DNA from: an uncultured Prevotella sp.
GTDB lineage: Bacteria; Bacteroidota; Bacteroidia; Bacteroidales; Bacteroidaceae
Length of the DNA: 64,000 nt
Assembly: GCA_900315635.1 (NCBI GenBank)
Contig: OMZV01000003.1
Coordinates: 1 to 64,000, forward strand
Direction of reading: 5' to 3'
The position numbers and the translations under genes were made by a program. Below are positions 33,984-43,721 of this stretch, in pieces (the first letter of the stretch is position 1; the number at the start of each line of letters is the position of its first letter). The notes beneath the pieces are model-generated. The model saw only the letters and a list, made by a program, of their open reading frames with translations, made no database searches and was not told the DNA's origin.

Positions 33984-36617
33984 ATGAGGAAATTACTTCT
34001 TATCGCCGTTCTTATGATAGCAACGGCAACAGCGGCACTCGCTATTCCTGCTAAACGTGTTTGGAGGACTGTCAGCCAGCCTGACGGAACCCAGCTCAGG
34101 TTGATGCTCGTCGGCGACGAACGCCTGCATTATTTCGTTACTGAGGACAGCGTGCCTGTCCTGGAGTCCAACAACGCTTATTACTATGCCGACGCTATCG
34201 GATTCGGTATGAGCCGCTCTAATGTCCTGGCCCACAACACCGCCGACCGCACAGCCAGTGAGGTTAAGCTGGCAAGCACTGCTTCGGTAAAGCGTGTTGA
34301 GCGCCTGCGCCCGTACATCAACCAGAATCTGTTCCGCCCGACACGCCCGCTGAAGATGCGCCGTGCTGAGGCTGACTCCGACTCTGTCGCTACGTTCTAT
34401 TCGTCGGACCATCGTGACATCACCGGTCAGCACAAGAGTATAGTTATCCTTACGGAATTCCCTAACAAGAAGTTCGCTGCCGGTCATGACTCTACCTACT
34501 ACTGGGACATGGTCAACGAGGAAGGCTACACCAATGAGGAAGGCGCCATCGGTTCTATCCACGACTACTTCAAGGACCAGAGCCACGGACTGCTCGACCT
34601 GACATTCGATGTTGTCGGCCCTATCGAGATGGACTACAACTACAGCCATTATGGTGGCAGTTCCGGGGATGCTAACGACGAGAATCCTTGGGAGTTCGCA
34701 CATGAGGCTATTACGAAGGCTGACAGCCTGTACGATGTCGACTGGGCTGAATATGACTGGGACGGCGACGGTGAGGTCGAAAACCTGTACATTATCTATG
34801 CCGGTTACGGTCAGGCAACAGGTGGAAGCAATTCGACTCTGTGGCCGGCTCAGACCAACTTCGACGACTATAACAACTATTATGGCTCGATGGGCTATCC
34901 TACATACGATATGGTGTTCGATGGCATAAAGATAAATACTTTCGCTTACGGTAACGAGCTCTATGGCGGTTCGTATTATTATGGTGACGACCGTCCGCAG
35001 GGTATGGGTACCATGACCCATGAGTTCTCCCACTGTCTCGGTTTCCCTGACCTTTATAATACCGACTATAGCGGTGCTGCCGACATGGGCAGCTGGTCGA
35101 TTCTCGCATCGGGCTCATACGGTGGTCCTAACGGAATCGGTTGGGTTCCGACCGGATATACAGCTTACGAGAAGTGGGCTGCCGGATGGATTGACTATAA
35201 GGAGTTCAAGGAGATGAACGATACCATCACAGGTCTGAAGTCGACCCGCCACGGCGGCAATGCTTACGTTATCTATAACGACAGACTGCGCCACAATGCT
35301 AATCCCGACGCACAGGAGTATTTCCTTCTGGAGAACCGCACTCAGGACGGATGGGATACTTACATTCCTGCACAGGGTCTGGAGGTTCTGCATGTGAACT
35401 ATTCGAAGTCTGTTTGGGAGAGCAACGCCGTGAACACCCCGTCAAGTTCGTATGGCGGCAATGGTCACTCTAACTTGATTCTTGTTCCTGCCAACAACAG
35501 CACCAGCAGTTACTCGGAGGCTAATAATCTGTGGCCGTACAATAGGAAAGACAGTATCACGGCATATACGTCGCCTAGTCTGACTTTCTACAATACTCAG
35601 CAGGACGGTACTACAAAATACGCCAAGCCGATTTACAATATCAAGTGGAACAGTGCCGACTCTACAGTGTCGTTTCTCTTCAACCCGGTTGACACGATGT
35701 ACACCCCGGCTCCAAGCATCTCGGCTACTCCGATAGCTGCTTCAGCCAACTCTAACAAGACCCAGTACTTCCGTGACTCTACTGTTGTCACACTGAAGGC
35801 TACTTACGGATATATCCGTTATTCTACTGATAATGAGAACTGGATAGACTATATTGAGCCGTTCACTATTACCGATGATTCGACAACGGTTTATACTTAC
35901 GCATGGCGTGAGGGCAAGGATACATCTAGCGTCAACTCGGTATTGTTCGTCAAGCAGAAGAAGCTCGCTCCTCCTATTATCACCGGTGACACTCTGTTCG
36001 TTAATTCTACTCGGATAACAATGACTGCCGATGGTGAGGGTGGACGAATTTATTATGCGCTCGGTGCCAACACCCGCAATTTCCGCAGATATTATAATCC
36101 GGTATCCATCAGCAGTACAACCGTTGTGAAGGCTTACTACAGAGCGTCGAACAGCGCTTACCTGAACTCGGATACTATATCGGTTGAGTTCACGAAGATG
36201 GAAGTCTGCCAGGCTCCTACTATCGCTGTAAGTGACGATTCGGTATCGATTACCATCACTACCAACGTCGATGGAGGACACATCTGGTACACTACCGACA
36301 GCACGGCGGCATTCACTGAGTATTCAGCTCCGATTGACATTACCGGTGTTTCTGACTCTATAACAGTCTGGGCTTACGTCTCGGCTGATAGGATGATTAC
36401 TTCTGACACTGTCAGCTTCACTTACGTTGTACCGAAGAAGGAAGTCGACGCTATCAATGCCATCAGAGCTAACGGTCTCAATGGTCGTATCAGTGTCTAC
36501 ACCGTTGGCGGTCAGCCGGTAGCTGTTGCCGACAGAATCGACAGCATCAGCCTGCGTCCGGGACTCTATATAGTCCGTGACGAGAAGGGTCGTGTAACAA
36601 AGGTTACGGTAAAGTAA
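33984..36617 (+). CDS. secreted M6-family metalloprotease
   Basis: 877 residues. Signal peptide (1-20, cut near ALA-IP), a propeptide, then an immune-inhibitor-A-like zinc protease with HEFSH at 346-350 followed by CLGFPDLY and the Met-turn-like MGSWSIL. A calcium-loop-like DWDGDGEVE lies near 258. Two or three beta-sandwich repeats follow (about 575-820, APSISATPIAASA and APTIAVSDDSVSI type). The end (VYTVGGQPVAV ... LRPGLYIVRDEKGRVTKVTVK) resembles a T9SS sorting domain. Probably exported to degrade proteins outside the cell. An AraC-type regulator follows 8 bp later. Confidence 0.93.
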   Translation: MRKLLLIAVLMIATATAALAIPAKRVWRTVSQPDGTQLRLMLVGDERLHYFVTEDSVPVLESNNAYYYADAIGFGMSRSNVLAHNTADRTASEVKLASTASVKRVERLRPYINQNLFRPTRPLKMRRAEADSDSVATFYSSDHRDITGQHKSIVILTEFPNKKFAAGHDSTYYWDMVNEEGYTNEEGAIGSIHDYFKDQSHGLLDLTFDVVGPIEMDYNYSHYGGSSGDANDENPWEFAHEAITKADSLYDVDWAEYDWDGDGEVENLYIIYAGYGQATGGSNSTLWPAQTNFDDYNNYYGSMGYPTYDMVFDGIKINTFAYGNELYGGSYYYGDDRPQGMGTMTHEFSHCLGFPDLYNTDYSGAADMGSWSILASGSYGGPNGIGWVPTGYTAYEKWAAGWIDYKEFKEMNDTITGLKSTRHGGNAYVIYNDRLRHNANPDAQEYFLLENRTQDGWDTYIPAQGLEVLHVNYSKSVWESNAVNTPSSSYGGNGHSNLILVPANNSTSSYSEANNLWPYNRKDSITAYTSPSLTFYNTQQDGTTKYAKPIYNIKWNSADSTVSFLFNPVDTMYTPAPSISATPIAASANSNKTQYFRDSTVVTLKATYGYIRYSTDNENWIDYIEPFTITDDSTTVYTYAWREGKDTSSVNSVLFVKQKKLAPPIITGDTLFVNSTRITMTADGEGGRIYYALGANTRNFRRYYNPVSISSTTVVKAYYRASNSAYLNSDTISVEFTKMEVCQAPTIAVSDDSVSITITTNVDGGHIWYTTDSTAAFTEYSAPIDITGVSDSITVWAYVSADRMITSDTVSFTYVVPKKEVDAINAIRANGLNGRISVYTVGGQPVAVADRIDSISLRPGLYIVRDEKGRVTKVTVK

Positions 36618-36625
36618 TCTGATAA

Positions 36626-38368
36626 TTGAAAGGCTATACATTATATAATAAGGTTATAGCCAGTGTTTCGCTGGTAGCCCTGCTGTTGACAGCATTGCCT
36701 GCGGCAGGTGCCACTCAGCCGTATTATCGCCAGCTGTTGAGCAAGCCCGACAGTACTCTTGTGAGGATGTCGCGCGACTTGCTCCATCAGCAGGGCATGC
36801 AGGACAGTGCGTTTATATGTCTCTCTGCGGTTGTAAGCCGATATGAGCGCGACCCGGAGAAGTCCGATCTTAAACATGTAGCCCATTCATATCAGATGAT
36901 GGGCTACATGTATATGACTTACTTCTATGATTATAGTAAGTCGATTGATTATCTCGATAAGTCTCAGAGAATTTGCGATGCTAACCATTTCGATGAGATA
37001 AATATCTACAATTATATTGATAAGTGGTGCGCGAGGATGCTTTATGCCAACTTCGTGGAGCAAAGTTCTTATGACGCTGAGGCTATGAGCTTGCTTCGCA
37101 AGGGTTTCAACCTTGCCAAGAAAGAGGGCTATGGGTATGCCCTGACGTCTTGTTTCACGAATATGGCTTCGACTGTCCTTGATTCCATGCGCATCGATTT
37201 AATTCGTCCGGAGATAGAGTATATGAGTGGTTTTCTGAAGAGAAGACCTGACAAGTTCTCCCATTTCGATCGGGATATGGTGCTGGGAATGGTGCAGCTC
37301 GTTGACGGCAATACCGAAGGGGCACGCCGTTATTTCCGCCAGATGCTCACGGATAATGACTATCAGGAGGTTAACCTGCGTGACCGCTCCGACTTGATGG
37401 TGCGCTTTTGGCTTGCTAATACTTACCGGATGGACGGTAATCTGAAGTCTGCCGTGTCAGAACTGCTTGCAGCTCTGCCTGTTGTGAGGAAGGCAAACAT
37501 CGAGGATGGACTTGTAGAGATTTACCGGAAGCTGTCTGAACTCTATTCGGCATTGGGTGATTCGATAAGTTCCGACAAATACAATTACCTCTATCTTAAG
37601 AGCCAGATGGAGTTCTCCCGCCGAAGCCGTCTGCTTCATGTCAGCCAAAAGCAGCTGGAAAGCCGCATTGATTCGATGAATGGTGAGCTCTCGAGGATGG
37701 ACCGCCAGCATCATAACATGGTCCTTTTGCTTGCCGGTGCGGCTGTGGCGGTCGTTGTTGTGCTTGTGTTTATCATCGTCCTTTATCGCCATAACCGTCA
37801 GCAACGGCGGTATATCAAGCTGCTCTATGACAAGAATATGCAGCTGGTAAACGACTATGAGCATGAGCGGAAGCTCCGTTTGCAGTTCAATCCGCCAATA
37901 GAAGTGGTAAAGGACGGACATCAGGCTGAAACGATTGCCGAATCAGGCTCTGCAACTGCCGATAAGCATTCGGATAGTGGTCTCAGCGATGAGAACAAAG
38001 CAATCCTTACGTATCGGATTCAGCGTGCTTTGGATGACAACGAGCTTGTCTGCTCGCCTGATTTCTCGCTTTCCATGCTTGCTTCCCGTGTCGGAAGCAA
38101 CAGCCATTATGTCTCCGAGATGATCAGCGGAATATATGGAACCAACTTCAAGAGCGTCGTCAATGACATTCGTGTGAAGATGGCTTGTCTCCGCCTTGCC
38201 GATACTGAGCATTATGGCAACCTCACAATCGATGCCATTGCCGAGAGTGTTGGCTTCCGCTCGCGCGGCAACTTCTCCGTTGTCTTCCGTAAAATAACCG
38301 GAATGTCGGCGTCTCAGTTCCGTCGCAATGCTCTATTTCAAGAAAGAGAGCATGCTTTATCTGACTGA
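36626..38368 (+). CDS. membrane AraC-type regulator with TPR-like periplasmic domain
   Basis: 580 residues read from TTG at 36626; no ATG gives the signal sequence (KVIASVSLVALLLTALPAAGA). A helical TPR-like region (30-340) is followed by a transmembrane helix (MVLLLAGAAVAVVVVLVFII, about 365-388), a coiled basic linker and a C-terminal AraC helix-turn-helix pair (about 470-575; MLASRVGSNSHYVSEMI and AIAESVGFRSRGNFSVVFRKI). Periplasmic sensing with cytoplasmic DNA binding in one chain occurs in Bacteroidetes. It sits 8 bp after the M6 gene and before the C10 protease gene, so it may control them. Confidence 0.88.
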   Translation: MKGYTLYNKVIASVSLVALLLTALPAAGATQPYYRQLLSKPDSTLVRMSRDLLHQQGMQDSAFICLSAVVSRYERDPEKSDLKHVAHSYQMMGYMYMTYFYDYSKSIDYLDKSQRICDANHFDEINIYNYIDKWCARMLYANFVEQSSYDAEAMSLLRKGFNLAKKEGYGYALTSCFTNMASTVLDSMRIDLIRPEIEYMSGFLKRRPDKFSHFDRDMVLGMVQLVDGNTEGARRYFRQMLTDNDYQEVNLRDRSDLMVRFWLANTYRMDGNLKSAVSELLAALPVVRKANIEDGLVEIYRKLSELYSALGDSISSDKYNYLYLKSQMEFSRRSRLLHVSQKQLESRIDSMNGELSRMDRQHHNMVLLLAGAAVAVVVVLVFIIVLYRHNRQQRRYIKLLYDKNMQLVNDYEHERKLRLQFNPPIEVVKDGHQAETIAESGSATADKHSDSGLSDENKAILTYRIQRALDDNELVCSPDFSLSMLASRVGSNSHYVSEMISGIYGTNFKSVVNDIRVKMACLRLADTEHYGNLTIDAIAESVGFRSRGNFSVVFRKITGMSASQFRRNALFQEREHALSD

Positions 38369-38428
38369 TATTCAGTATAAAGTATATTTATATTAACTTT
38401 GCCTCATAGTAACCAAATACTAGTTTTT

Positions 38429-41218
38429 ATGAGGAAAATCATTACTTTCGTTGCCCTTGTGCTGGCAGCCGTTTCTACCTTTGCGGCTCCTGTCAGCCCA
38501 CAGCAGGCACTCAGGCTTGCCACGCAGTTCGGCGGCAATGCTATCATGCGGCATGCTCCGGGCGCAACCATGAAACTCGCTTACACCGACAAAGCTAAGT
38601 CGGGTGAGAATCTCTTCTACGTTTTCAACCGTGGTCAACACGACGGTTATGTTATTGTTTCAGCCGACGACCGTGTAGCAACAGTTCTCGGTTATGCCGA
38701 CAACGGCTCGTTCTCCGAGAAAGCCATACCGTCGAACATGAAGGCTTGGCTCGACGGATATGCCCGTCAGATTAGTTGGATTACCTCCCATCCGTCACTT
38801 AAGAACAATGTGGCGCCCCGCCGTGCAGCCGGAAGTGTCCTGCCTTTGCTCGGCGATATTGCCTGGGATCAGACAGCACCGTACAATAACAAGTGTCCTA
38901 ATGGTTCAGCAACAGGTTGTGTCGCTACCGCCGTCGGTCAGATTATGTATTACCACCGTTGGCCGGAGCATGGAACGGGGCAACACAGCTATACCACCGA
39001 GACCAACCAATATGAGCTTTCAGCCAATTTCGATACCACATATTATAGGTGGGACGATATGCTTCCTGTTGTAACGACATCCAGTCCGCAGGCAGCTAAG
39101 GACGCTGTGAGCACATTGCTCTATCAGGTCGGCGTTGCGCTGAATATGGATTATGACGAATCGAGTGGTGCTTATTCATCAGACATTGCCCCTGCTCTCA
39201 TCAATTACTTCGGTTATGACAAGGGCGTAACCCGCCGTTCGCGCGACTACTATACCACAGCCGATTGGGATTCGCTCGTACGTTTTGAGCTTGACAATGC
39301 CCGTCCTGTAGTCTATGATGGTGCCACTGGTGGTGGACTCTTAGGCGCAAGCGGTCACTCTTTCGTCTGCGATGGTTATAATTCCGACGGATATTTCCAC
39401 ATCAACTGGGGTTGGAGCGGCACTTCCAACGGCTACTTCCTGCTTTCAGCACTCGACCCTGATGCCCAGGGAACAGGCGGAGCATCAGCCGGTTCTGGTG
39501 GTTTCAACTACAATCAGGACTTCGTTGGCGGAATCCAGAAGCCTGTCGAAGGCAGCAAACCGAGCTACCAGATTGTCAGTGATGGCGTAAGAACCCTCTC
39601 AAAGGCAGTCGAACGCACTGATTCCGTTGACTTCACGGCTGTGAATGTCTATAACGAGTCGAATGATTCAGCGGTTATTTCATTCCGTTTCAATGTAACC
39701 GATACCATTGGTAATGTAGTTGCATCAACAAGTACCGATACCGTTCTCTTGCATTCAATGTACGGTCTTTCAAAGGAAACACTACCATTTGCCGTACCGG
39801 CAAGCCTGAATCCGGGCAACTACCGTGCTTATCTTGCATACAACATTAATGACGTTGACGCCGAGGGCGAGTATAACAAAGTACTTGCCGCAACCGGAAA
39901 GTCAAGCTATTACGACATCATCGTGACTGCAGACTCGGCATATTATACCACCGGAGGACTGCCAGCACTGTCACTTCGCAGTTGGAAATTAGAGGGTGAT
40001 ACACTATATTCCGGCAAACCATCGAAGTTTACCTTTACAGTTCATAACTCAGGCGGAGAGGCTAGTGGCGAGTTAACCTTCGCTCTTAACAAGCCCGACA
40101 AGATGGAGAACCGTAATACGTACTACGCAACAACACAAACTGCCGTCTTGCCTGCTGGTGCTGACAAGACATTTACGTTTGAGCAGACTCTCGATGTCTA
40201 TGGCACCGACGACTACCTTCTCCGCCTTTACTATATCAACGGCAGTGGCTCGGATGAAACTTGGACACGTCTGAGCGATACTCTCCACATACCAGTTGTC
40301 GGTGGCGAGGAGCCCGGACGGATAGAGGTTACAAAGGATATGTACTTCACCACAGGCAATGACAATGTCAATCCGAAGAACATGGAGCTAGTTGCCACTA
40401 TCGCAAATGACGGTGGAACATACAGGAGCCACATCGTTCCGCGCATCTATGAGGATGGCGATAGCTATAATGTCTTCGCAACTATGGACACTACCTACGT
40501 TGAGATACCTGCTCACGACACCGTTGAAGTCCACTTCCACGGCAGAATCCCGTCACTCGTTGATGGTGAGACATACAACGTTACTCTCTTCGATGAGGAC
40601 AACAGGGACGGCGACGACCATGGCTGGATAATTCCTTCCAACTACAGTTCACTCGACTTCACAGTCTGCCTCAATGGCGAAGACCGTGATCCACGCCTCT
40701 ATATCCTCGAGAAGCCTCACTTCGTGCCTGACAACGATCATGTAAACCGCAACAACATCGTCCTCAAGGCACGCATACAGAACACCGGACGGACATGGAA
40801 CGGAGTCATCAATGCTGAGATAATGCAAAACTATGGTTACACAACCCTCTGCACGCTGACTCCTGACATTCAGACAATTCCGTATGACTCGATAGTTGAG
40901 GTGACATTCACCGGAGCTTATCCTGATGCCGATCTGTCAAGGAAATATGAGGTTGACCTGACATTACCTGACGATGAAGACTTCTATTCGGAGTATCGCA
41001 ACAGCTATCTCTCCGGATTCTCATTCGTTGATGGACCTACAACAGGCATACAAAATGTCAATGCTGACGAGACCAACGCCCTAGCTTCAGTCTATACTGT
41101 AACTGGTATGCTCGTTGGAAAGTACAGCGCAGCCGACATCGACAGTAAGTTGAATGCCCTGCCTCACGGACAATACATCATCCGCAAGGGCGGCAAGTCA
41201 CTGCATGTCGTGAAGTAA
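38429..41218 (+). CDS. secreted C10-family cysteine protease (streptopain-like)
   Basis: 929 residues from ATG 38429; an upstream in-frame TTG would spoil the signal peptide (MRKIITFVALVLAAVSTFA). A Spi-like propeptide (about 20-140) contains YVIVSADDRVATVLGYAD. The catalytic Cys164 is in GSATGCVATAVGQ, and the His, about residue 310, is in GASGHSFVCDGY, followed by FHINWGWSG. Long beta-sandwich repeats follow, about 380-870. The C-terminus (VYTVTGMLVGKYS ... LPHGQYIIRKGGKSLHVVK) looks like a T9SS sorting domain. Related to streptopain, interpain A and periodontain. A strong terminator follows. Confidence 0.93.
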   Translation: MRKIITFVALVLAAVSTFAAPVSPQQALRLATQFGGNAIMRHAPGATMKLAYTDKAKSGENLFYVFNRGQHDGYVIVSADDRVATVLGYADNGSFSEKAIPSNMKAWLDGYARQISWITSHPSLKNNVAPRRAAGSVLPLLGDIAWDQTAPYNNKCPNGSATGCVATAVGQIMYYHRWPEHGTGQHSYTTETNQYELSANFDTTYYRWDDMLPVVTTSSPQAAKDAVSTLLYQVGVALNMDYDESSGAYSSDIAPALINYFGYDKGVTRRSRDYYTTADWDSLVRFELDNARPVVYDGATGGGLLGASGHSFVCDGYNSDGYFHINWGWSGTSNGYFLLSALDPDAQGTGGASAGSGGFNYNQDFVGGIQKPVEGSKPSYQIVSDGVRTLSKAVERTDSVDFTAVNVYNESNDSAVISFRFNVTDTIGNVVASTSTDTVLLHSMYGLSKETLPFAVPASLNPGNYRAYLAYNINDVDAEGEYNKVLAATGKSSYYDIIVTADSAYYTTGGLPALSLRSWKLEGDTLYSGKPSKFTFTVHNSGGEASGELTFALNKPDKMENRNTYYATTQTAVLPAGADKTFTFEQTLDVYGTDDYLLRLYYINGSGSDETWTRLSDTLHIPVVGGEEPGRIEVTKDMYFTTGNDNVNPKNMELVATIANDGGTYRSHIVPRIYEDGDSYNVFATMDTTYVEIPAHDTVEVHFHGRIPSLVDGETYNVTLFDEDNRDGDDHGWIIPSNYSSLDFTVCLNGEDRDPRLYILEKPHFVPDNDHVNRNNIVLKARIQNTGRTWNGVINAEIMQNYGYTTLCTLTPDIQTIPYDSIVEVTFTGAYPDADLSRKYEVDLTLPDDEDFYSEYRNSYLSGFSFVDGPTTGIQNVNADETNALASVYTVTGMLVGKYSAADIDSKLNALPHGQYIIRKGGKSLHVVK

Positions 41219-41251
41219 TTAATCTGGTCTGGATTTAATTTATATGGTTTA

Positions 41252-41297
41252 GCCCATTCGAACTGGCAAACGTTGCTCAGTTTGAATGGGCTTTTTT
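41252..41297 (+). terminator. terminator of the C10 protease gene
   Basis: GCCCATTC.AACTG pairs with CAGTT.GAATGGGC around a 12-nt loop, followed by TTTTTTATT. Confidence 0.92.
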
Positions 41298-41335
41298 ATT
41301 ATGAATATTCGTAATTGTCCAAAAGATAATTTATG

Positions 41336-41504
41336 AGACAAAATGACATAATGACAAATTATCATTAAAGAGAAGCTTTATTATTGGTTCCTACGGAACA
41401 CATATCGTTGCTGGAATTAATCTGTTAAAGGATATGTGATCCGTAGGATCCAAAGTGAAATTTTATGTCCAAGAATAAGATTTTGTCATTATGTCATTAT
41501 GTCT
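41336..41504. repeat. nested long palindrome, MITE-like
   Basis: Outer arms at 41336-41358 and 41482-41504 are inverted repeats with 22 of 23 bases matching. Inner arms at 41386-41406 and 41431-41451 match at 19 of 21. The 169-bp element has no reading frame and lies between the C10 terminator and the DUF4738 gene. It may be a nonautonomous mobile element or a structured 3' UTR of the minus-strand gene. Confidence 0.65.
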
Positions 41505-41542
41505 GGACATGTTAAGACATTTGCAGATGTTCGTATGGGGAA

Positions 41543-42103
41543 CTATTCCTCGTCCTCTTCATCATCACCGGCAGGCATCTGCGAAGTCACCGATGTGCCA
41601 CCATTGCGGTCGACAACAAGTGTCAGTGGAACAAACTCATTGTCAGCCATATCGTCAGGAGAGCCGATGGCAATGGCAAAATCAAGCTTGTCGCCATCGA
41701 TAGTATCGAAATTGAATCCCGTCAATCCCCACTTCTCCGAGTATTTATCAGGAACGTATTTGCTGAAATCGCTCTTTGTAAAGTCCTTGTCGACAAACGT
41801 AGAACCGTCCGACCGTGTGATAGTAAGGTGCACACGGTTGTCATAATACTTATTGCCCGAGGCGTCCTCACACAGATGCAACCCCTTGTCGGCAGTACGC
41901 TTGATGCTTATTTTGTATGTTCCACCGAGCCAGTTGATGGTGCGTGTGGGGATCTCCCCTGTCGACATTGTCAGCGGTCCCGACTGCTTTTTGGGCTTTG
42001 CAGGCATCTTTGTTATTATATCGTTGCTTTCCTTTTTGTTCTTGCATGCCGTCAGTCCGACAGTAAGCAATCCGGCTAACACTAATAGCAGAATACGTCT
42101 CAT
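41543..42103 (-). CDS. DUF4738 family lipoprotein
   Basis: 186 residues from ATG 42103, which yields a lipoprotein signal (MRRILLLVLAGLLTVGLTAC followed by KNKKE). An upstream in-frame ATG adds 17 residues that do not fit a signal peptide. The mature domain (TINWLGGTYKISIKRTADKGL ... DNRVHLTITRSDGSTFVDKDFTKSDF) matches the DUF4738 pattern of Bacteroidetes lipoproteins. It ends in an acidic tail (GDDEEDEE). Function unknown. It is divergent from the symporter gene and stands alone. Confidence 0.8.
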   Translation of the reverse strand: MRRILLLVLAGLLTVGLTACKNKKESNDIITKMPAKPKKQSGPLTMSTGEIPTRTINWLGGTYKISIKRTADKGLHLCEDASGNKYYDNRVHLTITRSDGSTFVDKDFTKSDFSKYVPDKYSEKWGLTGFNFDTIDGDKLDFAIAIGSPDDMADNEFVPLTLVVDRNGGTSVTSQMPAGDDEEDEE

Positions 42104-42181
42104 CTCTTGCTTATTTGATTTATTTGGACACAAAATTAATAAAAATAAATGCAAATAGACAATAAAATGCTGGATTTTTAT

Positions 42182-42189
42182 TACCTTTG
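42182..42189 (+). promoter_or_regulatory. -7 element before the symporter gene
   Basis: TACCTTTG followed by GCCCG, 20 bp before the ATG at 42210; a very short leader. Confidence 0.6.
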
Positions 42190-42209
42190 CCCGTAATTAA
42201 ACATTAAGT

Positions 42210-43604
42210 ATGCAGACAATCAATGATATTCTGACCCATATTAGCGGCTTTCTTTGGGGATGGCCGATGATTATCCTACTGTTGGGGACGCATATTTTCC
42301 TGACTATCCGTCTGCGTTTTCCACAGAGGAAGATATTCACAGCCATAAGGCTCAGCGTCAAACGTGACAGTGGTTCCACCGGCGATGTCAGCCAGTTCGG
42401 AGCCCTTGCCACAGCCCTTGCTGCCACTATCGGAACGGGAAACATCATTGGTGTAGGTACGGCGGTAGCCCTTGGCGGTCCCGGTGCAGTGCTGTGGTGC
42501 TGGCTGACGGGCGTATTCGGCATAGCAACTAAATATTCCGAAGGTCTTCTGGCTATAAAATATCGGGTAAAGGCCAAGGACGGACGAATGCTCGGCGGAC
42601 CTATGTATGCCCTTGAGCGTGGACTCGGCTGGAAATGGCTGGCCGTCCTCTTCGCCATTTTTACAGCCTGTGCTTCGTTCGGAATCGGCAATACCGTTCA
42701 GGCAAACGCCATCTCGACACTTGCCGAAACATCGTGGGGAATACCGACATGGGCTACCGGAGCGATAATCTGTGGACTGACAGCCGTCGTCATTCTCGGT
42801 GGAGTGAAGAGCATAGCACGTGTTTGCAGCGCGCTCGTCCCGTTTATGGCTCTGTTCTATGTCGCCGGTTGTATATATATATTATGTATAAACCATACCT
42901 ATCTGTGGCCTGCCGTAAAACTCATCTGCTCTGAGGCATTCTCCCTTAAGGCAGCCACCGGCGGAGCCACCGGCACCGTCATAATGCTTGCGGCACGTTA
43001 CGGTATCGCCCGCGGACTGTTCTCCAATGAGTCGGGACTTGGCTCGGCGCCGATTGTTGCAGCCGCAGCCAAGACAAAGAACCCTGTCCGTCAGGCACTC
43101 GTATCGTCCAGCGGTACATTCTGGGACACCGTTGTCATCTGTGCGTTGACCGGTCTTGTTGTTGTCAGCTGTATCATAGCTGACCCTAATATCAACGCCA
43201 CCGACGGTGCAAAACTGACACACCTCGCTTTCTGTAACATACCGTATATAGGAGCTCCGCTGCTTACGTTCGGACTGCTGACCTTTGCTTTCAGCACAAT
43301 CCTCGGTTGGAGCTATTATGGCGAGCGTGCCGTCGAGTATTTGAAGGGAAAGAAATGGATCTACGGCTACCGCATACTGTATATTGTAGCAGTATTCGTC
43401 GGCTCAATTGTCAGTCTTGACCTTGTTTGGAATCTCGCCGACTGCATGAATGCCCTTATGGCAATTCCAAACCTTATCAGCCTTCTTGCCCTTAACGGAA
43501 TCATCGTCCACGAAACCCGCAAGTACCTCTGGCGTGGTCATCTCGACAGGGAAATGGACGAAAGCGAGATACAGGAGATGGTCGACGACAATGCCGAGGA
43601 ATAG
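42210..43604 (+). CDS. alanine/glycine:Na+ symporter (AGCS family)
   Basis: 464-residue inner-membrane protein with about ten hydrophobic helices. The AGCS signature GALATALAATIGTGNIIGVGTAVALGG begins near residue 64. The substrate/Na+ region reads NESGLGSAPIVAAAAKTKNPVRQALVSS near 275, and FSTILGWSYYGERAVEYL is typical. The C-terminus is hydrophilic and acidic (DREMDESEIQEMVDDNAEE). Takes up small neutral amino acids with sodium. Standing beside genes for secreted proteases, it could import released amino acids; that link is an inference. Confidence 0.93.
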   Translation: MQTINDILTHISGFLWGWPMIILLLGTHIFLTIRLRFPQRKIFTAIRLSVKRDSGSTGDVSQFGALATALAATIGTGNIIGVGTAVALGGPGAVLWCWLTGVFGIATKYSEGLLAIKYRVKAKDGRMLGGPMYALERGLGWKWLAVLFAIFTACASFGIGNTVQANAISTLAETSWGIPTWATGAIICGLTAVVILGGVKSIARVCSALVPFMALFYVAGCIYILCINHTYLWPAVKLICSEAFSLKAATGGATGTVIMLAARYGIARGLFSNESGLGSAPIVAAAAKTKNPVRQALVSSSGTFWDTVVICALTGLVVVSCIIADPNINATDGAKLTHLAFCNIPYIGAPLLTFGLLTFAFSTILGWSYYGERAVEYLKGKKWIYGYRILYIVAVFVGSIVSLDLVWNLADCMNALMAIPNLISLLALNGIIVHETRKYLWRGHLDREMDESEIQEMVDDNAEE

Positions 43605-43632
43605 CCTTCGGCCTGAAAATATTTATTGTGTA

Positions 43633-43667
43633 TTTGTTACAGATATGCTTATATTTTTGTAATTTTG
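43633..43667 (+). promoter_or_regulatory. promoter of the FN3/adhesin-like gene
   Basis: TTTG (43633-43636), 23-bp spacer, TAATTTTG (43660-43667), with the ATG 54 bp downstream. Confidence 0.65.
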
Positions 43668-43721
43668 CAACCCGTTATTGCATTATGATACGGAAAATAT
43701 AACTTTTAATATAAATATTGT

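Noticed and set aside
33993..35033. 346-codon minus-strand frame inside the M6 protease gene
   Set aside because: Antisense shadow of the signal peptide and catalytic region, with no promoter.
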